Positions 11,188-22,167 of a stretch of 64,000 nucleotides of DNA are shown here, in pieces. The first letter of the stretch is position 1; each line of letters begins with the position of its first letter. The notes beneath the pieces were generated by a model. The model saw only the letters and a list, made by a program, of their open reading frames with translations. It did not search any database and was not told where the DNA came from. The translations under genes and the position numbers were made by a program. The stretch is taken from NCBI GenBank assembly GCA_023055505.1, contig JALIRH010000013.1:8184001-8248000 (forward strand). The letters are read 5' to 3'. The stretch is from Callipepla californica brunnescens. Its lineage: Eukaryota; Chordata; Aves; Galliformes; Odontophoridae.

Positions 11188-14100
11188 GGTATCCACACCA
11201 GCAGTTGCAGTCCCCTTTTACTGCTACTGGAGGAACTGGGGTGTGCAAGCAGCTGTTTGCCTACCTCATCACCCTCTTCCCCAGATGTGTCAGTAGAGAG
11301 AAATGTAGAAGAGCTGGGTTTGTGTTTTCTACTGCAACTGTAGCTAAGTTGACTTGGAGATTCACAAATGCACTCTGATATCAAGCCTGTCAGCAATACA
11401 GGGGGGAAAAAAAAGTCACCATGTTATTTTATATCTAAGAAGCTCTGGAGAAGATGATCTTTGAAGGCAGAAACAAATGCTGCTTATTATGGTCAATCAG
11501 TGTCAATGTCCACCTGAAGACTGCAGCAGTTCAGAGAATGCTGAAAAGCAAGCTGACATACTTCTTCCCTACTTCACCAAGTTCAACTGGAAAGCACATC
11601 ATATGACAAGAAGAGAGCCACGTCATTTGCAAAGCCGTTTACAAACCTAACCACAGGATTTCCTTCCAGCATCACTGAGCCAGCTTGCCAGATCCTATCT
11701 TGCTCAGAACGCTTTAGTTACCCCTGTACAGAAAACTCCAAGCCTCTCTCCAGAAAGCTGCACCCAGAAGAGTCTAGAGAGTGCTCAACACACACAAACA
11801 CCAATGCAAAATACTTGAGGGCACATCCAGCACTGAGCTCTCTGACATTCTGCCACCAAAGATGCAAGATGCCAGTCCAGAACATTTCTTCAATCAAGCC
11901 TCACGTATCATCCACGTGGACTGAATTAGAGGAGGATGAGTAGCCACAAGTTTTGGTGATATTTTGCTGACCTTGGCCTTCAAAAGCTTCTCAGCTCCTC
12001 AAAGCACATTGCTACAGACACACAAATCAGAGGGTCACAAAGTGAGACTAAGTCAGGACTCACTTACTTCCACCTAAGTACAGGCCAGGTGAGTTACTGA
12101 TCACAAGACCCCCCTCTGCAGATTTGAAGGCTTTCCTATTACCTGGGTAAGATAAGAATACTTGGACTGAATAGAAAGGGGGATCATTCCTCTCAGCTAT
12201 GGCTCTAAGGAATAAATAACTTCTGGGAAGCTTTCTGTAGGAGCCACCACTTCTACCTGAAGAAACTAAAGCAGAAGGGAGGAGAAACCACAGAACATAC
12301 CCAGCGAGTTTATAGACAGGGATGAAGAAAATTAAGCCTTTGATACCTCCAGTTAAATACTTATCTCTGATGTGATAAGAGCAGCTGCTCTGATCTTGTA
12401 AAAAGAAATGATTAACTGCCATGCAACTGTTCTTAGTTTCTCTCCTGATTGAAGGAACAGCAGCTCATTCCCTTCTGGCAGGCCCACAGAGAAAGAACAC
12501 AAACATTTTCCCAGGGAAAAAAAAGTGCCCTCTCCTACACCTTAACTTTGACTGCTTTAGCCAGAAGATGCAAGCTACACAAAATGCACTTTATTCTGTT
12601 CTCTATACATGTAACAACTCTTCAGCAGGGGACTGATCTCTTTGGCAGCTACCAACAAAGAACAGCTGGGCACCACAACCCAAATGATTTGTGAAGCAGC
12701 ACAGCGATCTGCAACAATATTAGTTGAAACAAGAGGAGTTCATATAACCGTGCCAGATGAGACCCACCGGCACGCAGATATCTGCAATACCTCGTCCAGT
12801 TCAGCAGGAGAACCAGGACTGTGCTGGTATGTGGTAGAGCAGCAGGTCACAGCCACAGACAAACACAGCTAAGCCTCTTGAGCAATCAGGTGACTGACCA
12901 AAAGAAAATCTAGAAACAAATCTGTTTACAGCATGGCCAGGGTGAATACAAAGGAGCAGTTGCAAAATCCCCCGAATTCAGAGCTCTCTGCCTGACTTCA
13001 GAGTCAGTAGCCACCTACTTTGTAAGACTCCTTTCCTCAGCTTTCTGCAGAATGCCTTAAGTATAACAGTTTAGCAGTGAGTGTGTAGTTTTCTCTCCAA
13101 ATCGTGTCACTTCCAATCCTCCAGAAATCATCTGCTACTTTTGTTATTAATAGAAACCTATTGTGATGCCAGAAAACAGCTTCTCTTATCAGTTAAAGGA
13201 GAGTCAGGAATCAAATCCATTAGAACAACAATCCCTTCTGCCCCCTTCCTATAGCCTAAAGAAAACAACTGTTTTCTAGCCCAAGATGGCTGGAAATAAC
13301 CAAGACTAAACCTCCCTAAAAGAAGGCATCGAACTCACACAGGGATACCAGGTAGGTATTGTGTGGAAGGGCTCCAAAATATGAATGAGAGAGGATGGAG
13401 GCTGCATTCCTCAGCCAGAAAACACAACAGACCCAAGGAGCTCCTTAAGCTGTGCCAAAAGCACTGGACAGCCAGTGGAGATGTATGAAGGTGAGCTGTG
13501 TATTGCATCTGTACCTCAATGAGTGCTGAAGCATTGCAAGTCATGCTGCAAGCTGCTGCTTACAAGTTCTCTCCTGACATTTGACAGGAAGGTAAGAAAA
13601 CCCTGCAAGGTTTTAAAGAATGATAAATACACAGCTTCCATCTTCAATGTAACGCTTAACATTTCAGCAGTGAAGCTCCCAAGCACGGCAGATGACGTAT
13701 TGTTTTCAAGTGATGCAGAAACAACTTGTCTGTCTCTCTGACCTCATGGAAGGTGTGGAATATGCTATCAGGTAGCACAGCTGGGACAAGAAGCTGAGGG
13801 ACAGAAGCAGCACCCATCTGCTGTCACTGCACTCAGCAGTGCTGCCCTTACCAGCCACAGGGAGCTGTCAGTCCTTCTTCTTGAACAAAACATTCACAGC
13901 CTCGGCGCTCAGAGGGATGGAGGAGGAGGTTACTGCTCGTATTTCCAGAAATCCTCTGCACAGAAAACAAGGGGCATTGCATTACTACTGCCTTCTAAAT
14001 GCGAAACAAACGTAGGTGTTGCAATTCTGAAAGCTGCAACGAAAAGATCGTTCGAACGCGGTGGATTCGGCAGAAAGCAGCTGGAACTTCCCTTTAACCC

Positions 14101-14563
14101 TTGCTGGCCTTTCCTGCGTTATCGCCAACCTTAAGGCCAGCAGCTTATCTGGATGTTTGAAGCTCGAGCGGCGCTGAGCACAAGCACAGCTCACCTGCGG
14201 CACAAGCACAGCCCTGGATGAGGCCAACCCGGCTTCCCTCCCACCGCCCCTGCTGGGAGGCAGCACGACCTCCAACCCCTCTACAGAGCCAGCGCAGCCA
14301 GGCGGGCGCCCTAAACGCCCCTCCAGCGCTCCAACCCGCCCCGAAAGAACAACTATTCATCCATCAGCGCTCGATCCGCGGAGCCCCGAAGTTACCCGCT
14401 TCCCACCGGCCCCGGGCCGCGCCGCCGCCGCCGCTCCGCCGCCCCTCAGGGCCGCGCGCAGCCGGGCCCCGCGTCCGAGCGGCTCCGCGCACCGACCCAA
14501 CCCCCTCCCGCCGCCCCCCAGCAGCGGCTCCCTGAGGCGGGGGCTGCTCCGCGGGCCTCCTAC

Positions 14564-14640
14564 CGGCAGCGGCGGCGGGAAGCCAACGCCGGAGCGGAGC
14601 CCACCGCCCGCCGCTGCTCCGCCCCTCGGCCGGGCCCACC
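14564..14640 (-). other. VAMP7: Probable VAMP7 untranslated first exon
   Basis: A minus-strand gtaggag donor occurs at 14563-14557 inside the CpG island, with GC-rich sequence upstream. The first coding exon at 8658 begins with a splice acceptor and only 13 nt of leader, so an upstream non-coding exon is required. Mammalian VAMP7 has one in the same position. The upper boundary is a guess, bounded by the ETS motif at 14649. Confidence 0.45.
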
Positions 14641-14648
14641 GTGAGGCG

Positions 14649-14655
14649 CTTCCGG
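14649..14655. promoter_or_regulatory. ETS/GABP-type site (CTTCCGG)
   Basis: This is an exact CTTCCGG, the classical ETS-family core common in bidirectional CpG-island promoters. It lies between the presumed VAMP7 first exon and the tandem ZNF143-type sites. Confidence 0.5.
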
Positions 14656-14664
14656 CGCGGCGCC

Positions 14665-14716
14665 GCGGGGCGCGCTGGGAGCTGTAGTTCGCGCGGGGCG
14701 CGCTGGGAGCTGTAGT
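14665..14716. promoter_or_regulatory. Tandem ZNF143/THAP11-type sites in a 28-bp repeat
   Basis: A 24-nt unit occurs twice without mismatch, at 14665-14688 and 14693-14716. Each copy ends in gcgctgggagctgtagt, whose reverse complement ACTACAGCTCCCAGC fits the ZNF143/THAP11 promoter motif (ACTACAnnTCCCAGC). The second copy ends 9 bp before the POLR1D ATG, so these sites lie in or very near the POLR1D 5' UTR. Confidence 0.65.
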
Positions 14717-14725
14717 GCGGAGGGC

Positions 14726-14764
14726 ATGGCGGACAGCGGCGAGAGGAAGGCCTCGCTGGAGATG
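14726..14764 (+). CDS. POLR1D: POLR1D exon 1 (residues 1-13)
   Basis: It encodes [13 protein letters not shown] and ends at gtgagg in phase 0. The corresponding segment of the human protein is MAEGERKTALEM. Confidence 0.9.
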
Positions 14765-17700
14765 GTGAGGGCGGCAGGGCTCGGGGCGGCACGGAGCGGG
14801 GCGCGGCTCGGCTTTCATCGCGGCAACGCGGTGCCCGGAGCCGGGCAGGGTCCTCAGGGCCCGAGCTTCTGTGGGGCGGGAGGAGGCACGTGGGGCTCGG
14901 CGCGCCGGGCTGTGTGTGACAGCGGCGGGACGCGGGGGAACGGCACGGGGCTGCGTCGGGGCATGGAGGGGGAGCAGAGCTCAGCCACTGGGGCTCGGTG
15001 GTCCTGAGCGGCTCCTTCCAGCTCGGGCTGCTCTGTGCTCGCCCGGCCGCAATGCCGGCAGCAGCCGCTAGGGGGCGCTGCACCTCGCGCTAATGGGCCG
15101 CCATGGGCCGGCAGCAGCAGCAGCAGGCAGCGGGCTCTGCGAGTTGCCGTGCTGTCTCGTAAAGACCGGCGCAGGGCTTTGTATTCTGACTCTAAGTATC
15201 CGAAGCACAAGTGATTTGAACGACTGTCCCACGCCCACTTCTTATCTGTCTGCTCCCATCCGTGCTACTGTATCCTCTACGGCACCAAATGCAGTGTTAA
15301 ATAGTCATTCATCATAAATTCCAGCCCCTCCAAGCAGGGGAGCTTCTGGGCGATGCAGGGTTGCAGATGGTAAAAGAGACTGTGGGCTTTTCCAGCTCTC
15401 TTTTCCCCTTGGAGGCTCCTAAAGGTCTCAGCTGTTTTCCCACTGGCTCTACCGTGATACAGGAATAAGGACAGCTCAGAATAAATACCAGCAGTATTCC
15501 ACTGGGGAAGAAGATTGGGGAAAACCTCCCAGAGAGCAGGATTCTCTGCTCCTGGGCACCAGGACTTATTTTTAAAGTGTGTTTATTTGTTTCAAGTTGG
15601 CCCAGTCTTTGTGCAGTGCGATGCCAGGAAACCTCTAGCAAGAGACTTGAGAGACATCTCAGCCTTTTACCTCAAGGTACAGACCCAGTTCTGCAGGGAC
15701 CAGGGAGGAATCATCTTCATTGTGTTCTGTCAGGGCAAGCGTTGGTTTTCCTCTGAAGCCTCAGACTGTGCCAGGGGTGAGATTTCTGACTAGGTAGGAC
15801 AGTGACAGGATGAGAGGTGAAGCTTACAGACCTGCTGAAGTCCTGGATTGTGTCAAGGGGCTCTGCACAGGGCAGGAGAGAGAGCAATCAGATTTGTGAA
15901 GCAAACAGGTTCAGCACAATATGTTCCTCGTGGCTGTGTGAAACCACCATGCTCAGGCTTTTATCTGCCACATCAATGCACAGGGTACTTAACTCTGTGC
16001 TAAGGAGGCACAGACAGCTGAACTCATTGTGTTGCTGCTCTCCCTCATGCAGACCTAGACACCATGCAGGAGATGCATCCTGTCCTCTTCTTCTGCTTCC
16101 TGCACACAAAAGCTCCTTCATCTCTAGGAAGGACTCTGAAGTTGGTACAGCTCCCAAATCTATCTATTAAAGCTCCAGGCATCTTAATTTTCAAGTCATT
16201 TTTATGCCAATTTTGTAACCCGCTTGTAAAGATCTGCTCTTTCTCAGAAGAAGCTTCTTTTTGTTCTTGTGTGTGCACGCTTACACCTGAGCTAAGGTGC
16301 AGCTGAATGCAGGGAGCAAAATGGGTGCCTCCTGAATTAGCCTGCTCTTGTTCAAGCCTTTAGTCTTAACAAAAAAGAAAAAGAAAATCCCTTTTGAGGA
16401 CGATTTTAGTAAATAGTTCTTTGGAAAGCCCAATAGTTGGAGGAGCTGAGGCTAGCAGATGTTTCTTGGAAGAAGGAGGGAAGGTACTGGGTCCAGCAAG
16501 CAGGAGAGCAGGCAGGCTGTCTTCCAGACATCTCAAGTCACGAGTTGCCATGCCACGTCAAGAGAAGGTTTTGCTTCTCTTTATTTTAATCACCAATAAT
16601 ACCTACTGCTTTGAGGGTGGATTGCAGATTGCTAGGAGGCAAGGGAGACTGGATCAGGACGACATCCTCATGTTACTGCATCGCATCTGCTCTCCTGCAA
16701 CAGGCGGTGTGCGGGAACCTGCCCTGGAGTCATGCTGCACATCTGGGTGATCTCTTCTGCAGGAAGCAGCTTGCATCTCTCTTTCTAAGCTGCTGAGTCA
16801 GATCCCTGAGGCAGCTGTACCTGCAGGAGGAGGAAGGGGGGCATTGCTCCATGTGGAGGTTATAAAACCACTGGAACAGCTGAAGATTTGGCAAGAGGCA
16901 GGTTGCAAAGAGATCAGTACTTATCCAGGCGGGCTCTATACTTAGCCTTGAAAGTCTCTCTGCTGTTAGGGGTGGAAATGATCAATGCCATCTGGGTGCA
17001 CCAAACTCTGTGGAACCAGGGGATCAGCAGCCCTCTACTAGCTGAGCAATTAATCAGATGGCTCATTGGCTTCAGAGGGGATCTCAAACTGGGCTTCTCA
17101 GGAAACACTGGCTAGTTTCATACTTTTTGGGTGTCTGATCTTAAAACATCAGAATCAGGGGATCAGCGTTGGTGTTATGGGATTCAGTAATGACCCTTCT
17201 CATAGCATCTCCCAGAAGCAGGCCCTGCACAGACAGGTGCAGGTTGTTGAAAGAGAAACAAATGTAGTTTTCTCTGCCTGCGGTAACTCAGAATCAACCA
17301 GATGCAATAATTTATTCTTCACTAGCATCATGGTGTTTATTACCACAGAAAACATTATGGCATCTCTTCTTTCCCAATTTGTGGCAGGTCCAGGCAGATG
17401 GGACGGATGGAAACTGTGTCACTTTTGTGCTGCATGATGAGGACCACACGCTTGGCAACTCCCTCCGATACATGGTCATGAAAAAGTAAGTAAAGCCCTA
17501 CAGTGTCTGGTGCTACTAAGAGCACTTGTCTCCTATTGTAGCCTTCTGTTTATTAACCTGTATCTCAGTGGGTGTTAAAATGAAACGTAATCAGAATCAT
17601 CATGTAATCATCTCCTTAGATATATAAGTTAGGGTCTTACATCAAAGATAACATGAAAGATTCCTTACCTATGTATGATATTTGTTCCCAAAATCAGCTG

Positions 17701-20659
17701 CTTTTTTCTATTTTTTTTTTTCTTCCTTATTATTATCAGGACCCAGAGGGTGCTTATAAGCCTTAAGGAGTCTGGCAGGTCTCACCTGGAGTGCCATTTT
17801 GGTCCAGGAGCCTCATTTGAGCTCACGGCTTCCAGTTGTTTCCTGTATGACAGGAGTATTATTAGTTCCTAGCTTGGCTGTGGTATTGCTTGTACTTGGC
17901 TACAGACTTTACCGATGTGGTCACAGTACTTTCTTATCATTATAGGCCTACCTAGTGATCACTCAGTTGCGTTTAACCTGGGTTTCTTTCACTCGGCCTG
18001 TGGATTGACTTTGTGGACTTGTTTTACCCCCTCAGACTTACCTGATGATCTGGACCTTTAGCTGATCTTGGCTGCCATCTTTAGGCCTACCTTATTCTAC
18101 CATCTGTGTGCCATAGGATGGGGCTGGCTGATGAGATCACTATCTTGTTGGCTGTCTTCACCTTCTTGGCTTCCAATTTCTCATCCCTTAAGTAGCAGCT
18201 AGTCCTTACTGCTCCTTTGTGGTTAATTGTGGGGGAAATTTCATGTCTGAAATGTAGAGGATGTTGTAGTTTCTCTGGCCTGCCACTGGGCGGTTGGTGG
18301 TGCTAAGAGCTTGCCAGACATCCTTCCTTTGCAAAGCTGCAATTCAAAGGTAAAGAACATGAATAAAGTTATTTAGGCTGTTTCCCTTCAGTATATCCCT
18401 CCTGGGAACCCCTCAGTCATTGCAGAAGTATCCTGAGCCCCAGAAGGTCTGAGATGGCTTGAAATTCTGACTTTCCTGAGATGTGCTGTGAGCAGTCTGG
18501 GCTTCCACTGCTCTTTTTCTCTTTTTCCCCACTGCAGCCCCGACGTAGAGTTTTGTGGCTACTGCATCACACACCCATCTGAAAGCAAGATCAACTTCCG
18601 CATTCAGACCAGAGGTATGGATGTGCACGTTCCCTCTGTGTCGGGGGTATTTCTGTGGGATTCTCCTTTTGCTTGTGTCAGGTTTCAGCCGTAGGTTGTT
18701 TAAACAAAGAAAAGCGCTTTTCTCTCTCTTCTCTGCTAACCATCTGCAACTTCTGTGCCCTGTTGCTTCACTGGGGAGGCTGCTCTGAGCTTTGTGCTGC
18801 AGCTCTTCTGCTTCCCAGCTGTAGGGCTGAGCAGCATCTGCCAGCTGAGGCCTGAGGATCCCATGGCCTTGCCTGGTCCCAGGTGTCTGAGTCGGCTGGC
18901 AGCAGGCCCTGAACTGTAGTGCTCTGGGTAGAATAGATCTGCTGTTCAGTAATCTGCCCTTAAGTCTGTGTGGTGTTTGGAAACTGTGCTGACGCCCCTA
19001 TCTGCAGCTAGATAATTTGCTTTTCTTTCAACTACTCAGCTGGTTTGCAGCTTTGGACTTGAGGCTGCCTTGAAAAGCCTCATCCCACTGACTCAGTGTG
19101 CTGACCCAATGACTTGCCTCCTGAAGAGGACTTTGTCCCCCAATAATAGATAGCACTGACAGCTCTGAGCCCCTTGCAGCCACCCATTCCTCCCCTCATA
19201 TCTGGCCCTGTGTGCTCTGCAGCTTTGTCTGCTGCCTAGAGAGATGCTGTTATTTCATTCCTATCCCATGGGGCTGATCTCTTGAGCATCAAATATGTAG
19301 AAGTCAGTTCCTGGAAGCGAGTTGCTAGCTTGTGCTTGCTAACTCTTTAACTTTGTAAAAATAAAATTGCTGCTCAGCCTGTTGGCTTTGCCAACATGGG
19401 ATTAACTGCAGGGTAAGTATCTGCTGCTCCTGGGCCATAGCCTGGAGTACCACACTGAGCTCTGGGCTCAGTGCTGTTGGTAATAGGCTGGCAGGAGCCC
19501 ACATGTTGTTGTGTGCCAAGTAAGAGCCTCTCCCTATTGCAGGGACAGCCATGCTGGCTTGCAGAGGTGAGGGAAAGGTCCCCAGCTGCCTGCTATATCA
19601 TTAATGCATCTCTTTTCTGAAGGGTCCCTTCCTGCTGTTGAGCCATTCCGCAAAGGGCTGAACGACCTGATGGGTGTTTGCCAGCACGTACTCGATACCT
19701 TTGAGGTGAGACTGTTGCCTGAAGAGCTCAGAGGCCTTTTTGTCAAGAGGGGCTGAGAACTTTTGACACGGAAAGCCTGATAGCTTTTTCAGACATTCTT
19801 TGCTTGACATTGTTTTGGCTGTGGTTTTCCAAGTCCTGAAGCACTGCTTCAGCCATTGGGGTTGGGAAGAAGAGAGGATAGGTCTTTGCAAAACCCTGTG
19901 GGTCCTCCTGTGTAAGGTACCACTTGCAATTCAACAGAACTTCTTGTTGTCCCATGAGTGTTTCTGCCTGTATTTTTGCTATTGATGGAGCATTATGGAG
20001 CAGAAATTCCTGCAGGTAGTGGAGGAAGGAGTTCTCAAATTTCCCATCTTTTAACTGAAAAAGAGGGTGTTCCACCTCTGGACTTCTTGTTTCCGTGTGA
20101 GAAGAGCCAGAACACTCCCTAAAGGTTTTGCCTGAGCTGTAGGTTTCCTGCTGTGTCCTGTAGCCGGTCCGCAAACTGCCCAGCTCTGAGTGCTGTCTCT
20201 AGGGTGTACATTTTAGCAGGAGAGTGACCAAAAGCTGGATCTGGGGTGGAGAGCAGACTCCGGGTACTGGAGACTGAGCTGCTGAATATGTCCTCCCACA
20301 GCATACTTGGTTGGCTTCTCTCAGCATTTTCTTAATGCGTTGTCCAGGATGAGGCCAGAGTTTGCACAAATTCTTTAGGGCTTACCCCTGCAGCTGGGCA
20401 CAGCACCATGGCCTGACTTCCTTTGAGCTGCGGTGACTAAACGCTCAGCTTCTTCTGGAAGCGCTCAGAGCTCTGTCAGAGCATCTTGAGATCCCTCAGT
20501 TATTCCAGGAATTGGACAGGGAAGGCACAGCACAAACTGGTGTGGTGATACTGGTGTGTGAATCACTCAGATATATTGCTGTTAACGTTTGTCCTTTGCT
20601 CTTGCTTGCAGAAAAGCATGAGGAAATACAGGGCCCAGAGGGAGGAAGAGATGCAGTAG
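14726..20659 (+). CDS. POLR1D: POLR1D / RPAC2, shared subunit of RNA polymerases I and III
   Basis: Five coding exons join in frame: 14726-14764, 17388-17485, 18538-18614, 19623-19705 and 20612-20659, totalling 345 nt and 114 residues. RPAC2 is the alpha/Rpb11-like subunit that pairs with RPAC1 in the assembly platform of Pol I and Pol III in the nucleus. The Rpb11 signature is clear: [14 protein letters not shown] around residues 29-42. It is followed by [15 protein letters not shown] and [20 protein letters not shown]. The human protein is about 133 residues, and this copy lacks part of the human N-terminal leader. The ATG sits in a strong context (agggcATGg) inside the CpG island. All introns are GT-AG. 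Introns argue against a retrocopy. Confidence 0.95.
15063..15080 (+). promoter_or_regulatory. CTCF-like site in POLR1D intron 1
   Basis: The sequence ccgctagggggcgctg matches the CTCF core closely (CCnnnAGGGGGCGC). It stands at the right shoulder of the VAMP7/POLR1D CpG island, a common place for CTCF binding. Confidence 0.55.
17388..17485 (+). CDS. POLR1D: POLR1D exon 2 (residues 14-46)
   Basis: This 98-nt exon follows gtggcag and ends at gtaagt. It encodes [20 protein letters not shown] and then [12 protein letters not shown] plus two bases of Asn46. It holds the core of the alpha-like dimerisation fold. Confidence 0.95.
17731..18330 (+). repeat. Possible old dispersed repeat in POLR1D intron 2
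   Basis: The block has a texture unlike the flanks, with repeated ggac/gacttg-type phrases and a gtggttaattgtg phrase. The last phrase recurs near 37832 within a similar-looking block. The class is not recognised and the ends are not defined. Confidence 0.25.
18538..18614 (+). CDS. POLR1D: POLR1D exon 3 (residues 46-72)
   Basis: This 77-nt exon lies between ccactgcag and gtatgg. It encodes [20 protein letters not shown] and then RIQTR plus one base of Gly. It carries the conserved HPSE...IQTRG segment. Confidence 0.95.
19623..19705 (+). CDS. POLR1D: POLR1D exon 4 (residues 72-99)
   Basis: This 83-nt exon lies between ttttctgaag and gtgaga and ends in phase 0. It encodes [20 protein letters not shown] and then HVLDTFE, the long C-terminal helix of the Rpb11-type fold. 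Confidence 0.95.
20612..20659 (+). CDS. POLR1D: POLR1D exon 5 (C-terminus and stop)
   Basis: After gcttgcag it encodes [15 protein letters not shown] and TAG at 20657-20659. The charged tail continues the last helix. It diverges from human here, as is usual for this tail. Confidence 0.92.
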   Translation, partial: KSMRKYRAQREEEMQ

Positions 20660-20786
20660 CATTTGGGAATGGTGGTCCTCGTGGATGTGTGTAATGTTCG
20701 TGTGTTGAATCCCACCTGTCAAGAGTTTTTTGTTTGCTTGTTTGTTTTTTGTAACTACTTTAATGCAAGCGTGTATTTTCTCTAAT

Positions 20787-20792
20787 AATAAA
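20787..20792 (+). terminator. POLR1D: POLR1D polyadenylation signal (AATAAA)
   Basis: A canonical AATAAA lies 128 nt after the stop codon, in an A/T-rich stretch and followed by GT-rich sequence. This gives a short 3' UTR of about 150 nt. Confidence 0.8.
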
Positions 20793-21084
20793 GTATATGG
20801 AGTTTGATGCTGCAGAGGTGTTGCTGTGTTCAGCTCATACAGGTACAGAGAATGACAGCTGCAAGGCAGCTTTTTTCATGCTTCATTTTGTTTCTTCCCC
20901 TCTCCACGTGTTGCTGTTTTCTGCCTAGGATGTTTAGATCATTTCTGGTGGTGAAGGTAGTCTGCAGCAGAGAGCTGGTTTGCTCCAGCTTGCAAGGGGA
21001 ACAGGGGTTCAGTGCAGTGTAAAATCAGGCTTTAAGAGAAGCAGTACACTCTTCTGATCTAAATCTTTCTTTTACTGGCCCCAA

Positions 21085-21425
21085 GTCCAAATGCCTCTTG
21101 AACAATGACAGTCGTGGTGCATCAGCCACCTTGCTGGTAGGTCTATTTCAGTATTTCTTTACCCTGAGGGTGGTCACATTTTCCTAGTATCCTGTCTGAA
21201 GCTCCCAACAAATCTTTCTGCTGTTTCCTTGCGTTCTGTCATTGATTAGCAGGTAGGGGAGACTTGTGCCTCACTTCTCATTTCTCACAGGAAGATACAG
21301 AGAGCAGTGAGGTGCCCCTTGACCTCCTGACTGGACTGCCCAAGTGTGCTCAGTCTCTCCTCTCAGGATATGCCTTTCAAGCCCTTTTTCCAGCTTCGAT
21401 GCTCTCTGGATGCATTCAAGTAATA
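21085..21425 (-). mobile_element. CR1 LINE fragment (3' part)
   Basis: The order of recognisable CR1 phrases, read as the complement of the element, is intact. These are tatttcagtatttctttaccct, a cctagtatcc block, gagagcagtgaggtgcccctt, tgcctttcaagccc and ccagcttcgatgctctctgga. It is the longest CR1 piece in the window. Confidence 0.8.
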
Positions 21426-22022
21426 TAATCAGCCTTTATTTTATTTTTTTAACAGATCACCCTCAAATGAGCAGAGAATCCTTTTACGTTGAGATAGTTA
21501 AAAAAAAACCAAACAAATAAAACTTGCCTCTTTTCAGCCCCCCTAAAGAATGTGAACAGGCACAAGCCCAGACTGCTCCTTGTGAGCAGGTCTAGAGAGT
21601 ACAGTGCTGAAACCCTCATCCTTGTTCGGATCTGCTGGCAGCAAGCCAAGGGAAAACCTTTCATTGAGTGTAATGTGGCATGAAGTAACAGGAGTTCTTT
21701 CTGCTCTGTGCTGGGTGCAGGAGTCTGAACCTTCCCAGTTTGCTCTGCCCAGGGGGAGCACCTCTGTCTCTTCAGTGGAGGTCTGCAGTTACCAAAAGAA
21801 CCTGCTGGCACTCAATTAAGTATTTAGCAGACTTTGCAGACCCCCTGCTGCTTAATAAGAAACACCCAGAGACTTTCCTTTCAAACACCAACATGTTTTA
21901 TTAACATGCAGAGGAATAAGAGGATGTAAAATGTCAGGTTTTCTCAATAAAATTGTTCTTTCAAATACAAATTGACAGACTTGGTTTCTGGCAGACTAGC
22001 AGTGGGTTTGTGTTCACAGGCA

Positions 22023-22167
22023 TTAGGTCCTGAAGCTTTCTGAACCCTGCGTTTCATAATAAGGCTTAGTTTGCTGCAATGGATTCATCTTGCCCATGCC
22101 AATGGGATCCTGCATCTCTACAGGTGGCTGCAGTGGCTTTGATATTGGCTGATCGTGTCCGGCCTGG
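22023..22167 (-). other. Unassigned terminal-exon-like segment
   Basis: On the minus strand a long pyrimidine tract and acceptor (cag before 22167 or 22163) lead into about 46 open codons ending in the peptide YYETQGSESFRT and TAA at 22025-22023. A minus-strand AATAAA lies at 21902-21897, about 120 nt further. I recognise no family. It could be a 3' exon of an unknown transcript, an alternative EDNRB2 3' end, or chance. Confidence 0.3.

Larger units (their letters stand above)
14200..15125. promoter_or_regulatory. CpG-island bidirectional promoter of VAMP7 and POLR1D
   Basis: This is the only extended block in the window that is very GC-rich with dense CpG dinucleotides. VAMP7 transcription leaves to the left and POLR1D to the right. 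No TATA box is evident, as expected for housekeeping divergent promoters. The core between the presumed VAMP7 exon 1 and the POLR1D ATG is about 85 bp and contains one ETS and two ZNF143-type motifs. Confidence 0.85.

Noticed and set aside
14357..15083. Overlapping 90-239 codon frames on both strands
   Set aside because: GC-rich CpG island with few stop codons. The peptides are Arg/Pro/Ala/Gly-rich without family resemblance. The real genes here are POLR1D exon 1 and the VAMP7 leader.
14726..20659. POLR1D as a processed pseudogene
   Set aside because: Four introns with correct phases, an intact frame, a CpG-island promoter and a polyadenylation signal argue for a functional gene.
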